A stretch of 64,000 nt of DNA from Penicillium oxalicum (lineage: Eukaryota > Ascomycota > Eurotiomycetes > Eurotiales > Aspergillaceae). Below the pieces are notes generated by a model that was given only the letters and a program-made list of their open reading frames with translations, had not been told where the DNA came from and searched no databases. A program made the position numbers and the translations under genes. The stretch spans positions 124,001 through 188,000 of the forward strand of contig NC_064650.1 in assembly GCF_001723175.1 (NCBI RefSeq), written 5' to 3'. The number at the start of each line of letters is the position of its first letter. Position 1 is the stretch's first letter. Positions 25,101 through 39,605 of this stretch are shown here, piece by piece.

Positions 25101-25378
25101 AACTACTTCTGCCCTCCATCTCCCCCTCCTCCTGATCTTTTTTTTCTCTCCTTCCCCATCCTCTCCATTCATCCATCCGCATCACTTTCAAGGTAATTTT
25201 TCACCAGCTCCATTCTGATTCTTAATCGCAGAGCTCTCTTTACTCCCGCCGCCTGCCCCTCTTCCCCTCTCCACGACCCCACCTTTCACTTTTCGCCTCC
25301 CAGCTCCCAGCTCGCAGCTCGTCTGGCGCAGACAGCAAGCTTACAAGTGCATACAGAACACTTCAAACAATCGCAAAA
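25101..25378 (+). promoter_or_regulatory. Pyrimidine-rich promoter/leader of gpdA
   Basis: C/T-rich block (25101-25320) just before the coding start, followed by a leader rich in CAGCTC units. Highly expressed fungal glycolytic genes, including Aspergillus gpdA, typically have such a CT box next to the transcription start. Confidence 0.65.
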
Positions 25379-26786
<1,408 letters not shown>

Positions 26787-27882
26787 GAATCAGGACAGCG
26801 CCCTGGGGTCAGGAGTGTTCTGTGAGGGCTGTTATCTTCGTCAATCTCACCTCAAAGGAAGAGGGTGGGCCTGGCTAGGAGGCGCCTCGGTAACAAAAAC
26901 CATGATAACGTCATATTAATGAAACACGTAAATTCTTCACGTTCAACCGCTTCCTGCACACAATTATGAGTACCCTCGAGTAGAGTTTGAAAGGACAGGT
27001 GGGAGACGGCGCTTCCCAGGTGGAAGGAATCGAAGAATTGGGAGACGAATTAAACGAGTTTCGTTGAATTTCGTTGAAAGTGATTTTTACCATTACATTT
27101 GATTCGAACGACGAAGAGGTTCCCTTTCCTAACATGATTGGGGACCTGAACGAGACATGCCGCTGGCCCCCTATCTTAACGCTCTCTCAATTGAATCATT
27201 GGCACACATCACTAGTAGAAGCTACACTTGATAAAGATCCGTGTCCGAGACTTGACCACATGAGCGCCAACTGCACCAGTACACCGCTTTCAACCCTTGC
27301 AAAGAAGGCGGTCGCCCTTGATGCGGTGAGAGCTCCAATGGCCGGCAATAAGATGAGACCACCCAAAAGAGATCCATGCTTAACCATTTAGTCCTTCGGC
27401 GAACTGACGTAAATCAACCCGTCTTGCAGGTAAGCTGATTCGTGGGCTAGTCTCAGAATTAAAAGCTGCGGATATATTGGAGGGCCATAAACAGAAGGCT
27501 GACTGAATATCCAGCCTCCATTGATAGCCTTTTGCCGAGGCCTTTGTTCGCAACGGGATGCTGCCAAAGACGGTGGTTGTATAGGATTCACTTTACTTTG
27601 AGCAGCTTCTTGCATCAACATCCACACAGCTTTATACACCTGGATGCCACGTTGTTCACGACCTGATTTGCAGCTACTGGATTCATTGAACAGTGCTTTC
27701 GTCTTTCCCTTTGGACTAATCAGAAGAGACTTCAAAAGAAAGCATCCACAGCTTCTTTTGATAAGCACTTCGTGGCACGAAACATTGACAGGACTGAGTT
27801 ACCAGTTCTTCGTAGCTTGCGCCTAGAAGGCGCCTCGTTTTGTTTGTTGTGAATTTGCAGCCCTAACGAATTCCATTTTGGG
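26787..27882. other. Intergenic between gpdA and the deacetylase gene
   Basis: Contains the gpdA 3' region and the deacetylase promoter. A 105-codon plus-strand frame at 27074-27391 and a 126-codon minus-strand frame at 27388-27768 lack recognisable similarity; I see no supported gene. Confidence 0.45.
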
Positions 27883-30800
27883 ATGGGAGGAGACGAGGAC
27901 ACGATCATGGAGGAGGGCCAGAGGCCTCCTCCTGCACCCTCCTCTGTTCTCACCTTACCTCCTCTCACAACACCTCTTGATCAAATTGGATCTGCACTAG
28001 CGTCATCTCCATCTGCTTTTCCTCAGATATCACAAATACCTGGAGCAAGCTCTTTATCAACTCAACCTACCCTAGTGACTGGGATGCCCCCACCACCGGA
28101 CCGTGTCAAGATGAGTGACTCTGAAAGCAACTCCCTTGATAACCTCGTCAAGCGAGACAGCCTGGTTGAAACTAATTCAGATTGGTCTGATGACGAAACT
28201 GCCGTCAAGTCTGGACTTCCTGTTGGTTCTCTCGCCACTGGGCTTTGTTACGATGTCCGAATGCGTTACCACTGTGAGGTTCGCCCAACCACCGAGGTTC
28301 ATCCGGAAGACCCTCGACGAATTTACTACATCTTCAAAGAGCTTTGCCGTGCTGGGCTGGTAGATGATCCGGATTCTGTTCATCCGCTGGCACCACAGAC
28401 ACTGAAGCGCATCGCTGCTCGAAATGCCACTGAAGATGAGATTACGCTCATCCACTCCCAAGCTCACTACGCCTTTGTCAAAAGCACCTCAGGTAAGTGG
28501 TCCATCTGTTTTTGATCCACAGCCCACTTCTGATTCCGCATTTGTAACATTCATCGATAGAAATGCCCGATGACGAGCTGGTGTACCTCGAGAAGACTCG
28601 CGACTCGATCTATTTCAACAGATTGACCTTTGCTTCGTCTCTTTTATCCGCAGGAGGCGCCATTGAAACATGTTTGGCCGTCGCACGGCGGCACGTCAAG
28701 AATGCCATTGCTGTGATTCGCCCTCCGGGTCATCACGCGGAATATGACACTGCAATGGGCTTTTGTCTTTTCAACAATGTCCCCATTGCAGCCCGAGTCT
28801 GCCAACAGACCCTTGGAGATCAGTGTCGTAAAATTATGATTCTGGACTGGTTAGTGACATGTTCCTGGTCTGGTGAGCTTGAACTAGCCTGGCTAATCGG
28901 TTGACGTACGTAGGGATGTTCATCATGGTAAGTAAGATTCGAAGCCCTTCGTTGTAGTTTTATGCATCCGTATGGGCTCTAACTCCAGCGCAGGTAATGG
29001 CGTGCAAAAGGCCTTCTACGATGACCCGAATGTTCTCTACATCTCGATTCATGTCTACCAGAATGGCAAGTTCTATCCCGGCGGCGCCGAGGGTGACCTG
29101 GATCATTGCGGCGAAGGTGCTGGACTCGGGAAGTAAGTAATGATCTCAATTGAAGACTGGGCTTGAATCTTCAGACTAAGCTCACTGTCCTTGCCAGAAA
29201 TGTCAACATTCCTTGGCCTGATCAGGGCATGGGCGATGGCGACTACATGCATGCCTTCCAAAAGGTTGTGATGCCCATTGCCGTGGAATTTGACCCGGAT
29301 CTAGTGATCAGTGAGTCATGTTGATCCGAATATACATATCGTGGGATCGATGCTGATTGTGGGCCCAGTCTCTGCTGGGTTTGATGCCGCTGCTGGTGAC
29401 GCCCTTGGTGGCTGTTTCGTATCGCCCTCTTGCTACGCTCAGATGACACACATGCTCATGACCCTCGCAAACGGCAAAGTGGCGGTCTGTCTGGAGGTAT
29501 GGCCCTGAGGAGTCCCCCGTCTTTGTACTGTCTTGGAGGACTTCTGACTTATGTAACAATGCCAGGGCGGGTACAACTTCCGATCGATTTCCAAGTCTGC
29601 ACTTGCTGTGACCAAAACCCTCATGGGGGAGCCCCCAGATCGGCTGACCAAGACAGCCCCAACTCAAGATGCCATTGAGACCGTTGGCCGTGTGATGGCT
29701 ACTCAGGCACAGTACTGGCGTTGCATGTATCCCAGGCCACCTCAGCATCTCGCGTGGGCGGATCGATTGCATGGTATGTGTTGAGGCAAGACGTCAGACC
29801 GACTTACGATTTAGTGCTAACACCACGCGTAGATGTTCTTCGCGAATATCAGGCCCATCAGCTTTACGAGAATTTCAAGTTGACTCCTCTTTACATTTAT
29901 CGCAACAAGATATCGAAATCTTTCCAGAACCAGGTTCTTGCGAGGTAAGAGTTGTGTGGAGCGATAGACAACCATCTTCATGACTGACGCTTCACACAGC
30001 GCAAATTACCATGAGCGTGTTCCGCTTATTGTCATCTTTCACGACCCGTGAGTGTGACTGTCATCGTGATCGTGATGGATCATTCTTAGGTTAATTTGCA
30101 TTCTCCAGTCCCGAGCTGATGGGGTATCCCGACCCCGTCACTAGCAAGCTCGAAGCTCACAATTGCTGGATGGTGAGTGCACTTGTAGTGCTTTAAACTT
30201 GCTTCGATGGGCTTGTACTGACTGGCTCAAAAGTCCGATGCGCAAAAAGATTACATTGGATGGATCATTAGCAAGGGCTACGCTGTAATTGACGTGAACA
30301 TCCCCAAGCATGTTACACAGGTACCAGTGAGTGTGGTGGTCTTGGCTTGTACTGTGCGCCTGGACTAATAAACCTGATCTCTGTTCTTTCCTAGGCCACG
30401 GGAAAGTACGAAGAAGAAGACGAGAATCGACCCACTGCAACCGAAGAGCTTGCGAACTACCTGTGGGACAACTACATCGAGTCGGTCATCTCATTGAATT
30501 CCAACATGCGTGAAAAGGCCCAGCCACCGCTGACATGATTTTTCAGCTTCTTTGACAAGCGTGAAGTTTTTTTCCTCGGAGTCGGCAGCGCATTTGCAGG
30601 AGTGGTAAATCTCCTCATCAATCGGGGTATGGACTGACCCGGTGAACCCCTTTGAAGATTTCCATGCCATGTTTCTCAATCGTTAACGTTATTAAAGAAA
30701 ACCTGTACAAGCGCGTTAGCGGGATCATTTCGTTTGTGGCGGAAAATCCCGTGCGGGCTGTTGCCTCCTCCACACAAGTGTGGCTGTCCAAATGGTACCG

Positions 30801-31103
30801 AGATGTAAGTTCCAAGGACCTCGTCAACGGAACGCTTCCTGGTTGTCAAGTCCAACGGCTGATATTCAGACGTGACAATAGAACTCGCTGGTTTTTGTTT
30901 CCGAGTCCCATGCGGTCTGGAAAGATCAAGACCGCAAGCCATCCAAGCGATACGGCACACTTTTCAAATCCAGCAAATCCTCTCTGGGGGAGATGATGAC
31001 CGAACATCAGCAGCAGGTCTTTGAATGGCTCGCTGATCGCGCGGATGAGGCCCTTGATGAGACTGAGGATGAAGCTGACGAAGATATGGCCGTGAGTGGG
31101 TAA
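27883..31103 (+). CDS. hdaA: Class II histone deacetylase, HDA1 type, with Arb2 domain
   Basis: Zn-dependent lysine deacetylase, the catalytic subunit of HDA1-type complexes acting in chromatin repression. I read 15 exons (starts 27883, 28561, 28914, 28994, 29198, 29369, 29566, 29833, 30000, 30109, 30234, 30395, 30547, 30698, 30882; end 31103) giving about 770 residues, the usual length. The catalytic domain is about residues 120-430, with [10 protein letters not shown], the zinc/active-site block [17 protein letters not shown] and EGGYN. A C-terminal Arb2 domain follows ([16 protein letters not shown], then WYRD and [10 protein letters not shown]), ending in an acidic tail. All introns are 55-77 nt. 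The exon 11 donor is uncertain (30320 or 30326; both keep phase). Exon 3 is only 14 nt but carries DVHH. The N-terminal 110 residues are Pro/Ser-rich and probably disordered. Confidence 0.94.
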
Positions 31104-32299
31104 AGAAAAAGGAGAACGTCGGGACGAGTGTTTCTTTCTCTACCCTTTGAATCCGAATAAATTCGGGGGGGGGGAGGTGTCGGAGTATCTGCGGCCTGCC
31201 ATCTGCCATGATCCTTTTTCATTCCTTATCCGGGCAATTCCCATCCATCTTGTTACATCACAGCTGATCATCAACACGCCGCAGATTTTACTGTGGTGTG
31301 CCATACCTTTCGACCCAATTTACATTTTTAGTGTCAAGTTGTAAAATTTCCGAAATTAGTTAGCCATTACTGTCGCTCTTAGTATTTTGTCTTCAACCTG
31401 CGTCACTATTCCATGTTTGCCGTTCAGACTTAGGAATAGAGGCCACCCATGCCCGGCGCTTAAAATGACTATCTAAAGGGAAATTCATGACAAAAAAGTT
31501 TACATAGGCAACGTCTAAGAGTCCTCACAAACAAAAAAAAATCATCAGAGCAAGGTAAACAGGTGGGTGGAACCACATGACCCTGTGATGGGCTGGCAAA
31601 AGGTTGTACCCCGGCGACCTTTCTACCTTAGCAAGTAGGTACGCAGTGGGACATGTTGTGTCATGCGCTGCAAAATCAGGATAGTCGTCAATGGAGCAAA
31701 TACTTAGTCTGGAAAACTAAGCCTCCGACTCGCTGCAAAGAGGCATACACCGTCAACCTAAGCAAAAGAGCCCACAATGTCTGATGGCAATCTTGGGATT
31801 GGCTTCAGTTGTACTACCATGTCTTTTACCCGTAAAGAGATTGGTTGTCTCTTCTCAAGCTTGTGCCTATATCACCACTGCAGGTAGCTGGTTTTCAGTC
31901 TGATATCGGGCTTCGACTACTAAAGGACTCTAAGAACTAACTTACTCGAGTGAAAGCAAGACATCAAAGACCCTGGCGATGTTTGGGTCGCCAATGATTT
32001 TAAACATTCATACTGCCTAGACTTCTGGCCCTGGAGCTATTTGTCTTGGAATTTGATTCCGCCAATAAGCTGCTCCATATATTTTCTCCTATACGATCAG
32101 GCCTTGGCCGGTGTAGCGTCGGATGATTGAGCTTTGTACACCATCGTAGCCGTGCCATCATCCCTTGGAGTGGTACTTGGCAAGTTCTTAGGCTTGTGAC
32201 TTGGCCGAGATCTGATTGAAGTGAAATTACCCCCGATTAGAATAGGTTGGACTGTGACACTAGATCACGAGTCAATAAGACGGGTCCACTGCAGGGAGA
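31104..32299. other. Intergenic between deacetylase and BYS1-like gene
   Basis: No gene supported; only short frames. It includes a 10-base G run at 31165-31174 just after the deacetylase stop codon. Confidence 0.5.
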
Positions 32300-32305
32300 T
32301 ATAAG
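32300..32305 (+). promoter_or_regulatory. TATA box of BYS1-like gene
   Basis: TATAAG within GAGATATAAGAAGG, 188 bp before the ATG at 32488, followed by a C/T- and A-rich leader. Confidence 0.5.
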
Positions 32306-32487
32306 AAGGCTTTCTTCTGCCCTAGACACCCTCCTTGAACACAGTGCTGAATTTTGAGTTAGGCACATCTGTTTCAAAGCTCTCTTCGTCCCCTACAATT
32401 TCTAATTCAGAGAATCATCCATTTGTGTGATCACTGGCAGCTATACGCTAATATCACACCGAGAAGAACCTAGGAAACCTACCCAAC

Positions 32488-32973
32488 ATGCACTTTGCCA
32501 TTTCAATCCGAATTGCCGTGGCCGCTTCTTTCGCTGCTGGGTTAGTCCATGCTGGCAAGGTCGGCGATGCCATTGTCCAGAACAACTGCCACAACAAGGT
32601 CTACCTCTGGTCTGTTGGGGGCTCCGTCGGCGAGCGACAGACCCTCGAGCCAGGCAATCAATATGTCGAGAAACTACACTATGATGATACTTCGGGAGGC
32701 ATCTCTATCAAGATCACACGCACCAAAAATGGACTGTACGATGGCAGCCCGCAGTTGAATTTCCAATACGCCCTTACAGACCACCTCTACTACGCCCTGT
32801 CAGCGGTGTTTGGCAATCCGTTTTCGAGTGACACCTTGCTTGTGCATCCGTCCGTTGACACCTGTAACAATATCTGCTGGGTTGAAAGAGACTGGACTAA
32901 AGCCAGAGAGCAGACGGAGACCTGTAGCACAAACGCAGATATTACTCTTGTCTTGTGCGCGGAATCTTGTTAG
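32488..32973 (+). CDS. BYS1-like secreted protein
   Basis: Single-exon gene for a 161-residue secreted protein of the BYS1 family, named for a yeast-phase-specific Blastomyces protein and widespread in filamentous ascomycetes. Its biochemical role is unknown. A signal peptide spans about residues 1-22, ending at VHAG. The family core follows: IVQNNCHNKVYLWSVGG, LEPGNQYVEKL, GGISIKITRT, LNFQYALTDHLYYALSAVFGNPF, and Cys-rich C-terminal parts (DTCNNICWV, ETCS, LVLCAESC). The Cys residues suggest disulfides like those of thaumatin-like folds. The length equals that of intact family members. It has its own TATA box and probably responds to growth phase or surface, which is inference from the family. 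Confidence 0.88.
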   Translation: MHFAISIRIAVAASFAAGLVHAGKVGDAIVQNNCHNKVYLWSVGGSVGERQTLEPGNQYVEKLHYDDTSGGISIKITRTKNGLYDGSPQLNFQYALTDHLYYALSAVFGNPFSSDTLLVHPSVDTCNNICWVERDWTKAREQTETCSTNADITLVLCAESC

Positions 32974-33605
32974 TAGAGGATGAGTGCTTTGTAAATGAGG
33001 AATCAAAATTTAGTGTCCCAAAACAAATGAGGTAAAGATCTAGGTAAAATGTTTTACCAGGTCCATTTGGGATGATGATCCGTGAGTCGAGACTGTCGAG
33101 ACTGTCGAGACTGTCGAGACTGGAGAGGTATTCATGTTGAGTGCACGCTTGGGAATACTGGAAATACTCACGAGCCTCGAGAATTGGCCAATCCTTGGGC
33201 AGTCAAACGTAGATTTCCATCCATAAAGAGCCATGAATTGGTATTAAGAATTCCAAAACTCCATACTCAACTCATTCGCCTCGTCACACGTCGGGAGGGG
33301 ATTCATACTTGCATGGCAAATTGGATACAAGACAGAGTGCTCTCGACTCTCTCTCTCTCTCTCTCTCGCTTTGATCCCGTGCTCAGAGCCTCGGACAGGG
33401 CCGATCCTCGTGACTGCGCCACCGCCTACCACCCCTCAGCAGCCCCCGGCAGATGCGTCAACCAAACTCCTCACCGCCCAAATCCTGACCAAGTCGCCGA
33501 GCCCCTCGGCTGAGGGTCTCCCCTCTAACGTTCGTTATCATCCCTGTTGATCACTCCATTTCGTATGATGAGCCCGGGTCTGAGCAGTGGACAGTGAACG
33601 GAAGT
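32974..33605. other. Intergenic with a 9-bp tandem repeat
   Basis: No gene supported. A frame of 143 codons at 33082-33513 only arises because it starts in a 9-bp repeat. A 21-bp CT repeat lies near 33346. Confidence 0.5.
33086..33121. repeat. GTCGAGACT tandem repeat, four copies
   Basis: Four perfect head-to-tail copies of a 9-bp unit, about 110 bp after the BYS1-like stop codon. Unit length is a multiple of three, so any frame stays open across it. Confidence 0.95.
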
Positions 33606-33621
33606 GTATATCTAGATATAC
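33606..33621 (+). promoter_or_regulatory. Palindromic TATA element upstream of ste23
   Basis: GTATATCTAGATATAC is a perfect 16-bp palindrome containing TATATC/GATATA. It lies 94 bp before the first ATG (33715) and is followed by CCCCCTTCTCTC, so it is the likely core promoter. Confidence 0.5.
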
Positions 33622-33714
33622 CCCCTTCTCTCTTATTTGTACATTAGAGAGCTCAAGGAGCTATCGCTAGCTTTCCCATTACATCATCTTCCTTGCCCTA
33701 TCTCTCGCTCCTTG

Positions 33715-36700
33715 ATGCCCCCAAGGTCCTCTACAGCACATCCGTGGTTGTGGTATTGCAGAAGCTTGACTTGCCGTTCCAATCTCCGCTCAACCCTGTC
33801 ACTGCGTCCCATCTCGTTCAAAAGTCCCTTAACTGTTGCAAACGCACCAACTTTTGAACGTAAATCCTCTCCCACTCGATCGTTCTGTCGCTCCTCTCAG
33901 GTTCTTTCCTCCACGTCTCCAGTCATGTCTCAAATTCAGCGCATCACAGAAAGCTTGGAGAAGCCGGACCTAGACGATCGCTCATACAGGGTCATTCGCT
34001 TGCCGAACAAACTGGAAGCCCTACTGGTCCATGACCCAGATACCGACAAAGCAAGTGCTGCCGTCAACGTCAATGTCGGCAACTTCTCTGATCAAGATGA
34101 TATGCCGGGAATGGCCCATGCGGTGGAACACTTGTTGTTTATGGGAACGAAGAAGGTATGCCGGTGCAAATACGTGGATGTCCACAACCTGCACAAGAGT
34201 CAGACGGGCTGAAGCACCATGCTGACACGGATCCGTCTTCTCGCGCGCAGTACCCGAAGGAGAATGCCTACAATCAATACCTCGCTGCTCATTCCGGCTT
34301 ATCCAATGCCTACACCGCCGCCACCGAGACGAATTACTTCTTCGAAGTGTCAGCCACCGGCGATTCCAGCCCTGCTCCCTCGACGGGGCAGAACGACTCG
34401 GCGGAGTCGACGGGCGCGAGTGATCAAGTTGCCGATAAGTCGTCTTCAGACAGCGCTGCAGACTCCGACAAGAAGTCTCCACTCTATGGAGCCCTGGACC
34501 GATTCGCCCAATTCTTCGTGTCCCCCCTCTTCCTCGAATCGACGCTTGACCGTGAATTGCGAGCAGTCGACTCTGAAAACAAGAAGAACTTGCAAAGCGA
34601 CCTCTGGCGACTGATGCAATTGAATAAGTCACTTTCTAACCCCAAGCACCCATATCACCATTTCTCTACCGGTAACCTGCAGACATTGAAAGAAGACCCG
34701 CAAAAGCGTGGTCTGGAGGTCCGCAGTGAGTTCATTCGGTTCTACGAAAAACATTACTCGGCCAATCGGACGAAGTTGGTCGTCTTAGGGCGAGAGAGCT
34801 TGGATGTCCTCGAAGGATGGGTCGCAGAACTATTCGCGGATGTGGAAAATAAGGATCTGCCCCAGAACCGCTGGGATGACGTGCAGCCTTTCTCTGAGGA
34901 GGATATGTGCACGCAGGTCTTCGCCAAGCCAGTCATGGAATCGCGTTCAATGGACATGTACTTCCCGTTCCTGGACGAGGAGAACCTCAATGACGTTCAA
35001 CCCAGTCGATACATCAGCCATTTGATTGGCCACGAAGGCCCGGGCAGTATCCTATCGCATCTCAAAGCGAAGGGGTGGGCCAACGGACTGTCCGCGGGGG
35101 CCATGCCTATTTGCCCTGGATCTGCTTTCTTCACCATCTCGGTCCGCTTGACTCCCGAAGGTCTCAAGCTGTACCAGGAAGTTGCGAAGGTGATCTTTGA
35201 GTACATTTCCATGATCAAGGAGCGGGAGCCAGAACAATGGATCTTCGATGAGATGAAGAACCTCGCCGAGGTGGATTTCCGCTACAAGCAGAAGACACCC
35301 GCCATCCGCTTCACCAGCCGCCTGAGCAGTGTCATGCAGAAGCCTATGCCCCGTGAGTGGCTGCTCAGTGGATCCCTGTTGCGACGATTTGACCCGGAGG
35401 TCATCAAGAATGCCATGTCCTACTTGCGAGCCGACAATTTCCGTCTCATCATTGTCTCCCAAGATTACCCTGGCGAGTGGGATCAGAGGGAAAAATGGTA
35501 CGGCACCGAGTACAAGGTCGAGAAAATCCCTCATGACTTCCTGAGCGGCATTCAGAAGGCCCTGCGATCTACCGAGACCACCCGCACGTCTAGTCTGCAC
35601 ATGCCTCACAGGAACGAATTCGTCCCTACTCGTCTGTCGGTTGAGCGGAAAGAAGTCGCAGAGCCTGCGAAAATACCCAAGCTCATTCGTCACGACGATC
35701 GGGTTCGGTTGTGGTTCAAAAAGGATGATCGTTTCTGGGTGCCCAAGGCTACTGTGCATGTCACACTGCGCAACCCTCTGGTGTGGACGACCCCTGCCAA
35801 TCTGATCAAGACCAAGCTTTACTGTGAATTGGTTCGTGATAGCCTAGATGAGTACTCTTATGATGCAGAGCTTGCTGGGTTAGACTACCACTTGTTCACC
35901 ACCACCCTCGGTCTGGAAATTTCGGTCGGGGGTTATAACGACAAAATGTCGGTTCTTTTGGAGAAGGTCTTGAAGACGATGTCTGGACTTTTGGTCAATC
36001 AGGGCCGGTTCAATATTATCAAGGAGCGTCTGGCTCGGGCCTTCCGCAATGCAGAGTATCAGCAACCCTTCCACCAAGTTGGTGACTATGACCGATACTT
36101 GTTGTCCGAGCGCAGCTGGATCAACGAACAATACATTGAGGCTTTGGAGCACATTGAAGCCGAAGATGTGATCAAATTCTTCCCGTCACTGCTGGAGCAG
36201 ACTCATATCGAGGTTCTGGCTCATGGCAACCTGTACAAGGAAGATGCACTTCGTATGACAGACATGGTCGAGAAAATTCTTGGGGGCCGCACCCTCCCTG
36301 CCTCTGACTGGTATCTTTACCGCAACATGATCATTCCCCCGGGCGGCAACTACATCTACCCTCGCACCCTGAAGGATCCTGCGAACGTCAACCATTGTAT
36401 CGGATATTACCTGCATATTGGATCATTCTCTGACGATGTCCTTCGTGCCAAGTTGCAGCTGTTCTCGCAACTGACAGATGAGCCCGCATTTGATCAATTG
36501 CGAAGCCAAGAGCAACTCGGGTACGTTGTGTGGAGTGGCTCTCGCTACAACACCACGACCATGGGATACCGTGTCATTATCCAGAGCGAGCGCAATGCGC
36601 AGTATTTGGAATCTCGAATTGATGCGTTTTTGACGCAGTTTGGACAAACGCTGGAAAAGATGTCCGACGATGAGTTTGAGGGTCACAAGCGCAGTGTCAT

Positions 36701-37358
36701 CAATAAGCGCCTGGAGAAGCTCAAGAACCTTGGCTCCGAGACGGGTCGCTTCTGGTCTCAAGTTCGTTCAGAGTATCTGGACTTTTTGCAACATGAGACA
36801 GATGCTGCTTGCGTGCGTGTCTTGGGTAAGGTGGACTTGATCGAATTCTTCAAACAATACATCGATCCGTCGTCGCCGACCCGAGCCAAGCTATCAGTCT
36901 ATTTGAACGCACAATCCGATGCTGCTTCAACCGAGACGGGTCCTGTCCAACAAAGGACTCGCCTCATTGAGGCAGTGAAGGAGGACTTGGATAGTGCTGG
37001 ACTGACTGTCAACAGCGACACCCTGACAGCAGCATTCGAGCAACTGGACATGGCAGTCGTAGACCTCTCTCAGATCATGTACATTCTCAAAGGGTTTTTG
37101 GCTACAGAACTGCCAGAATCTGCTAGGCAGAATCATGCAGTGATCAGCAAGCTGGAAGCGAAGCTCGGTGCTCAGTTGAAGCAGCTTGGGCTGGGTACGA
37201 AGGAACACGCCGATAGTGCGAACGGCACCTCGAGCAACTTGCCAAAACCTGTCATTGTCGAAGATGTGCGATCGTTCAAAGCTCGTCTGCCTGTCAGCAC
37301 TGGACCCGTGCCCGTGTCAGATCTGACGGACTACGAGGACTTTGAAGCGAAGCTATGA
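33715..37358 (+). CDS. ste23: Ste23/insulin-degrading-enzyme family metalloprotease (M16)
   Basis: Zn metalloprotease that degrades or trims short peptides; in yeast Ste23 acts on a-factor precursor. Exon 1 runs to 34155, a 95-nt intron is 34156-34250, and exon 2 is 34251-37358. Two starts are in frame: 33715 gives 1182 residues, 33925 (MSQIQRI) gives 1112. Numbered from 33925, the inverted zinc motif is HAVEH at 65-69, with the downstream conserved Glu in AVDSENKKN. The four M16 halves follow, including LIGHEGPGSILSHL, QLGYVVWSG and KRLEKLKNL. A 40-residue Ser/Asp-rich insert (about 112-154) separates FEVS from LYGALDRFAQFF. The extra N-terminus from 33715 is Arg/Ser/Leu-rich with one acidic residue, as in mitochondrial presequences. 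The protein is cytosolic or peroxisomal in related organisms. Confidence 0.95.
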
Positions 37359-38462
37359 AATTTATGAGTCGCGGGTTTATTACCAGGATATACAAGCACA
37401 GGGTTGAATTCATTGTGATTTTACGATGGATTCGAAGTAAAATCTCATGATGAAGCAGAAAATCTACACACATCTGAGTTGCATTACATGTTTTCGCATC
37501 CCAATCCGGAAACGTCCCGTCACCATAGGCCCTTCATATGATTTCATGAAAACATCATCTCTGATCCGTATCTTTTTTGTGCCTGTGACCTAGGTTGCGA
37601 ATCATGGAATCTCCATTCTGCTATGGAATTCCACTTCTCGAGGCATAAATAGGTAGTTTTACCTATCCAGATCAATACCCACATCGGTATCCATGTTCTC
37701 GACTGGAACCTTGTCTGGAAATCCAATTCAATAATTGACCCGGCAGCCTGGTAGGTAATTTGTACGGGTATGGAGGGGTATGATCTCGTCTGAGGCTCGG
37801 TGAGGTGGATTTCCGATACAACCAAAAGTGCGATGAAATGATGTAACTAAGCACCTGTAACTTCACGAAAGCATGGCTACCTATGATGTAGTATACCGTC
37901 AAGTCCGGCCTAGTCTTTTCTTTACTGGACATTGGAGAACAGGCACCTACTCCGAGGGAACTGATCTGTTTCCCTGCGCGGTATCGAGGCGCCGCAAATC
38001 GACCGTTCAAATATATTCAACGTTCAATGGCAGCAGGAACGATCTAGCCTCTTCAAGATGGCGCTTATTTTTATCTTCCCCGTTAGGATTGACCATCTCA
38101 AAATGTGATATATAGAGGCAGTACGAAAATTGGATGCATAAAAAGCCGTAAAAACTTGAGGGGATGAGGTCATCCAGCTCCAAGTCCATCCTTCGAGAGT
38201 CAATTCAGCGTATACCTAAAAGGTACAGATGCGTTCATTTCGAGAGCGCACCAGTGACTACACCGCCTTTCACACCAGATTGTCTGCCTTCTTTGTTGTA
38301 CCCCATCGCTTTTCCGGAAGGCGGTGGCATCGATAACGATAGCAAGATGCATCACCCATCGCTCAAGGCGCGTTCTGGTGACCGATTTAATTCGCCGTGT
38401 CCGATCTCAAATACCCCCTCTCTGACATTGTGAGCTTCCGTTGTCATCTTTCAAGCGACAGA
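37359..38462. other. Intergenic between ste23 and CFIm25 gene
   Basis: No gene supported. AT-rich in the middle (37600-38150), with only short frames on both strands. Confidence 0.5.

Positions 38463-39605
<1,143 letters not shown>

Noticed and set aside
33082..33513. 143-codon plus-strand open frame
   Set aside because: Opened by a 9-bp tandem repeat and a CT repeat; the rest is unlike protein.
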